NCBI GenBank assembly: GCA_963204915.1
Contig: CAUJHS010000033.1
Span: forward strand, 1-64,000
Length of the DNA stretch: 64,000 nucleotides
Reading direction: 5' to 3'
Origin: Planctomycetota bacterium
Lineage (GTDB): Bacteria > Planctomycetota > Planctomycetia > Pirellulales > Pirellulaceae
Made by a program: the position numbers and the translations under genes. The notes beneath the pieces are model-generated. The model saw only the letters and a program-made list of their open reading frames with translations. It was not told the origin of the DNA and made no database searches. How positions within the stretch are numbered: the first letter of the stretch is position 1; each line of letters opens with the position of its first letter. This document shows, piece after piece, positions 62,645 to 64,000 of this stretch.

Positions 62645-63433
62645 ATGGTTGATGGTCATCGCGCGTCGCACAAGCGGCGCATCGAACGCGAATTTGGCGT
62701 CCCCATTGCCGGCGAGATTCTGCCGCCCGAGCAATGGACGCAAACCGCCCTAAAGCGGCTGCCCGACGGTGAGTTGGATTGGACGACGCTCTTTAACCGC
62801 ACGGCGCCGTGCATCCTGGACCTGGGGTGCGGCAACGGCCGGTACTTACTCGGAAGCGCGGTCTGGCGACCCGACTCCAACCACCTGGGCGTCGACGTAC
62901 TGCCGGTTGTCATCCGCTACGCCACACGCCGCGCCAACCAGCGCGGGCTGACGAACGTGCGATTCGCCGTTTGCGGCGGTCTGGAAATGCTTCGGCAACA
63001 CACGCCGCCTCGCAGCATCTTCGAGTTGCATTGTTATCACCCGCAACCGTATTACGAACCTTCGCAGGCGCACAAGCGACTGATTACGCCCGAGTTTCTC
63101 GCGTTGTGCCACCGTGCCTTGGCGCCGCAGGGAACGTTGTTCCTGCAAACCGACAACCCAGGTTACTGGCGTTACATGCAACAGGTGGTTCCCTGTTTTT
63201 TTGAGTTGATCGAACAACCTGGCCCGTGGCCCGATGCGCCCAAGGGCCGCACCCGGCGCGAGATCATCGCCCTGCGGCGGGGTCTGCCGGTGTTTCGCGG
63301 CGTGGGACATCCCCGGTCTGACATTACCGAAGTTGAAGCATTGCGGTTGGCTGAGTCGCTCCCTCCCCCCCTATTCGACGCCGACCGCCGCTTACGCGAA
63401 CTCGATCAACTCGAATCCTCGTCCGATGCGTGA
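62645..63433 (+). CDS. trmB: divergent tRNA (guanine-N7)-methyltransferase-like protein
   Basis: A 262-residue SAM methyltransferase. Motif I is ILDLGCGNGRYLLGS, followed by HLGVDVLPVVIRYA and NVRFAVCGGLEML. The TrmB substrate motif, normally xxHxPDPWxKxRHxKRR, is replaced by ELHCYHPQPYYEPSQAHKRL: the final HKRLITPEF is kept, but the DPWPK core reads QPYYE, so catalysis or substrate choice may be altered. TrmB makes m7G46 in tRNA. ATG 62645 is used; TTG 62633 would add four residues. No strong SD is visible. Annotation as TrmB-like is solid at the fold level and moderate at the activity level. Confidence 0.78.
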   Translation: MVDGHRASHKRRIEREFGVPIAGEILPPEQWTQTALKRLPDGELDWTTLFNRTAPCILDLGCGNGRYLLGSAVWRPDSNHLGVDVLPVVIRYATRRANQRGLTNVRFAVCGGLEMLRQHTPPRSIFELHCYHPQPYYEPSQAHKRLITPEFLALCHRALAPQGTLFLQTDNPGYWRYMQQVVPCFFELIEQPGPWPDAPKGRTRREIIALRRGLPVFRGVGHPRSDITEVEALRLAESLPPPLFDADRRLRELDQLESSSDA

Positions 63434-63627
63434 CCGCTCGCCAAGACTCGTTTTTCCCAACCGAGTGAGGTAAAGTTGAAGCACATCGCCCACGCAATTC
63501 CCGTACGGAACCACTCCTCCACGGGTGGGCTTTGGCAGGCATTGCAGCCCTTGCTCGGGCGCACGCTTTCGATTGCGTAACCACTTAACGAAGATCGACT
63601 TTTCGTATTTCGCTCGCTTGGTAATTT

Positions 63628-64000
63628 ATGCCGGTTCCCCTTATGTCCCGCACCATGTTGACGATTTGCCTCGCCCTTCAGGCGGCGATTGCCGTGCAGG
63701 CCGCCGACCGGCCCGATGTGCTCGTGGCCGATTTTGAACGCGAATCCTACGGCGAATGGAAGGCGGACGGTGAAGCGTTCGGTCCCGGTCCCGCGCAAGG
63801 CGCGCTTCCCGGACAAATGCCGGTCAGCGGCTATGAGGGGCAGCGGCTGGTGAACAGCTTTTACCGTGGCGACGGGACGACCGGCACGCTCACGTCGCCG
63901 CCGCTGCGGCTAGAACGCAAGTTTCTGAACTTTCTCATCGGCGGCGGTATGCACCCCGAGCAAACGTGCATCAATCTGCTGATTGACGGTAAAGCGGTGC
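63628..64000 (+). CDS. GH32-like exported glycosidase (N-terminal part, runs off the window)
   Basis: The frame begins at ATG 63628, or at ATG 63643 five codons later; both give a signal peptide (MLTICLALQAAIAVQA). It continues to the window edge. The visible mature sequence (VLVADFERESYGEWKADGEAF, then PGPAQGALPGQMPVSGYEG and LTSPPLRLERKFLNFLIGGG) matches the N-terminal beta-sandwich found on many planctomycete GH32 levanase/fructosidase-like proteins. The catalytic domain lies outside the window. Neither start has a convincing ribosome binding site. Confidence 0.75.
   Translation, partial: MPVPLMSRTMLTICLALQAAIAVQAADRPDVLVADFERESYGEWKADGEAFGPGPAQGALPGQMPVSGYEGQRLVNSFYRGDGTTGTLTSPPLRLERKFLNFLIGGGMHPEQTCINLLIDGKAV

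Overview
The window is chromosomal DNA of a planctomycete, most likely from the Pirellulales-like lineages. The basis is gene content. There is a PSCyt1/DUF1549/DUF1553 protein followed by a DUF1501 protein, two more tandem DUF1501 genes, a CSPTR-type sulfatase, several PQQ-like beta-propellers, a PEP-CTERM tail, Tat-exported oxidoreductases, a GYF_2/zinc-ribbon protein and a DUF4058 protein. The DNA is GC-rich. I found no rRNA, tRNA, CRISPR array, insertion sequence or prophage.

Layout. 1-9.7 kb: the 5' end of a minus-strand gene, a Cys-rich lipoprotein, an exported beta-propeller, a phosphohexomutase, a broken PEP-CTERM remnant with a strong terminator, thiol peroxidase, a small helical protein, a KAP-like NTPase and two envelope or hypothetical proteins. 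9.9-14.5 kb: an SsuD-like flavin monooxygenase in an operon with one MFS transporter, divergent from a second MFS transporter. 14.5-22.7 kb: a minus-strand block of exported enzymes (beta-propeller, two DUF1501 proteins, a dimethylformamidase-like protein, a GH88/105-like protein). 23.2-29.5 kb: a compact eight-gene Tad/Flp-type pilus locus with a CpaF ATPase, a prepilin peptidase and five prepilin-like proteins, but no TadB/TadC platform or secretin. 29.5-34.8 kb: an exported methyltransferase and a three-subunit molybdenum hydroxylase operon with a small Cys-rich fourth gene. Its iron-sulfur subunit has lost all four ligands of the plant-type [2Fe-2S] cluster.

35-44.7 kb: a zinc-ribbon/DUF2500-like membrane protein, an STN-like repeat protein, then the PSCyt1-DUF1549-DUF1553 / DUF1501 pair, a creatininase-family amidohydrolase and a sialidase-like protein. 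Two copies of a REPIN-like double hairpin flank the PSCyt1/DUF1501 pair. 44.7-55.2 kb: envelope proteins, a second Cys-rich lipoprotein, a large unclassified glycosidase-like protein, an exported nitrilase-family protein, DUF4058, a Gfo/Idh/MocA oxidoreductase, MscL with a zinc-ribbon tail and a universal stress protein. 55.7-64 kb: Hsp20, HtrA/DegP, a caspase-fold (C13-like) protein with an EF-hand loop, a sulfatase, a GIDE-like membrane protein, an EthD-like protein, a divergent TrmB and the start of a GH32-like protein.

Much of the content reads as envelope biology: exported polysaccharide and amide degradation, periplasmic redox chemistry, protein quality control, and one pilus or secretion apparatus. 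Functions are inferred from sequence families recognised by eye. No database search was possible.
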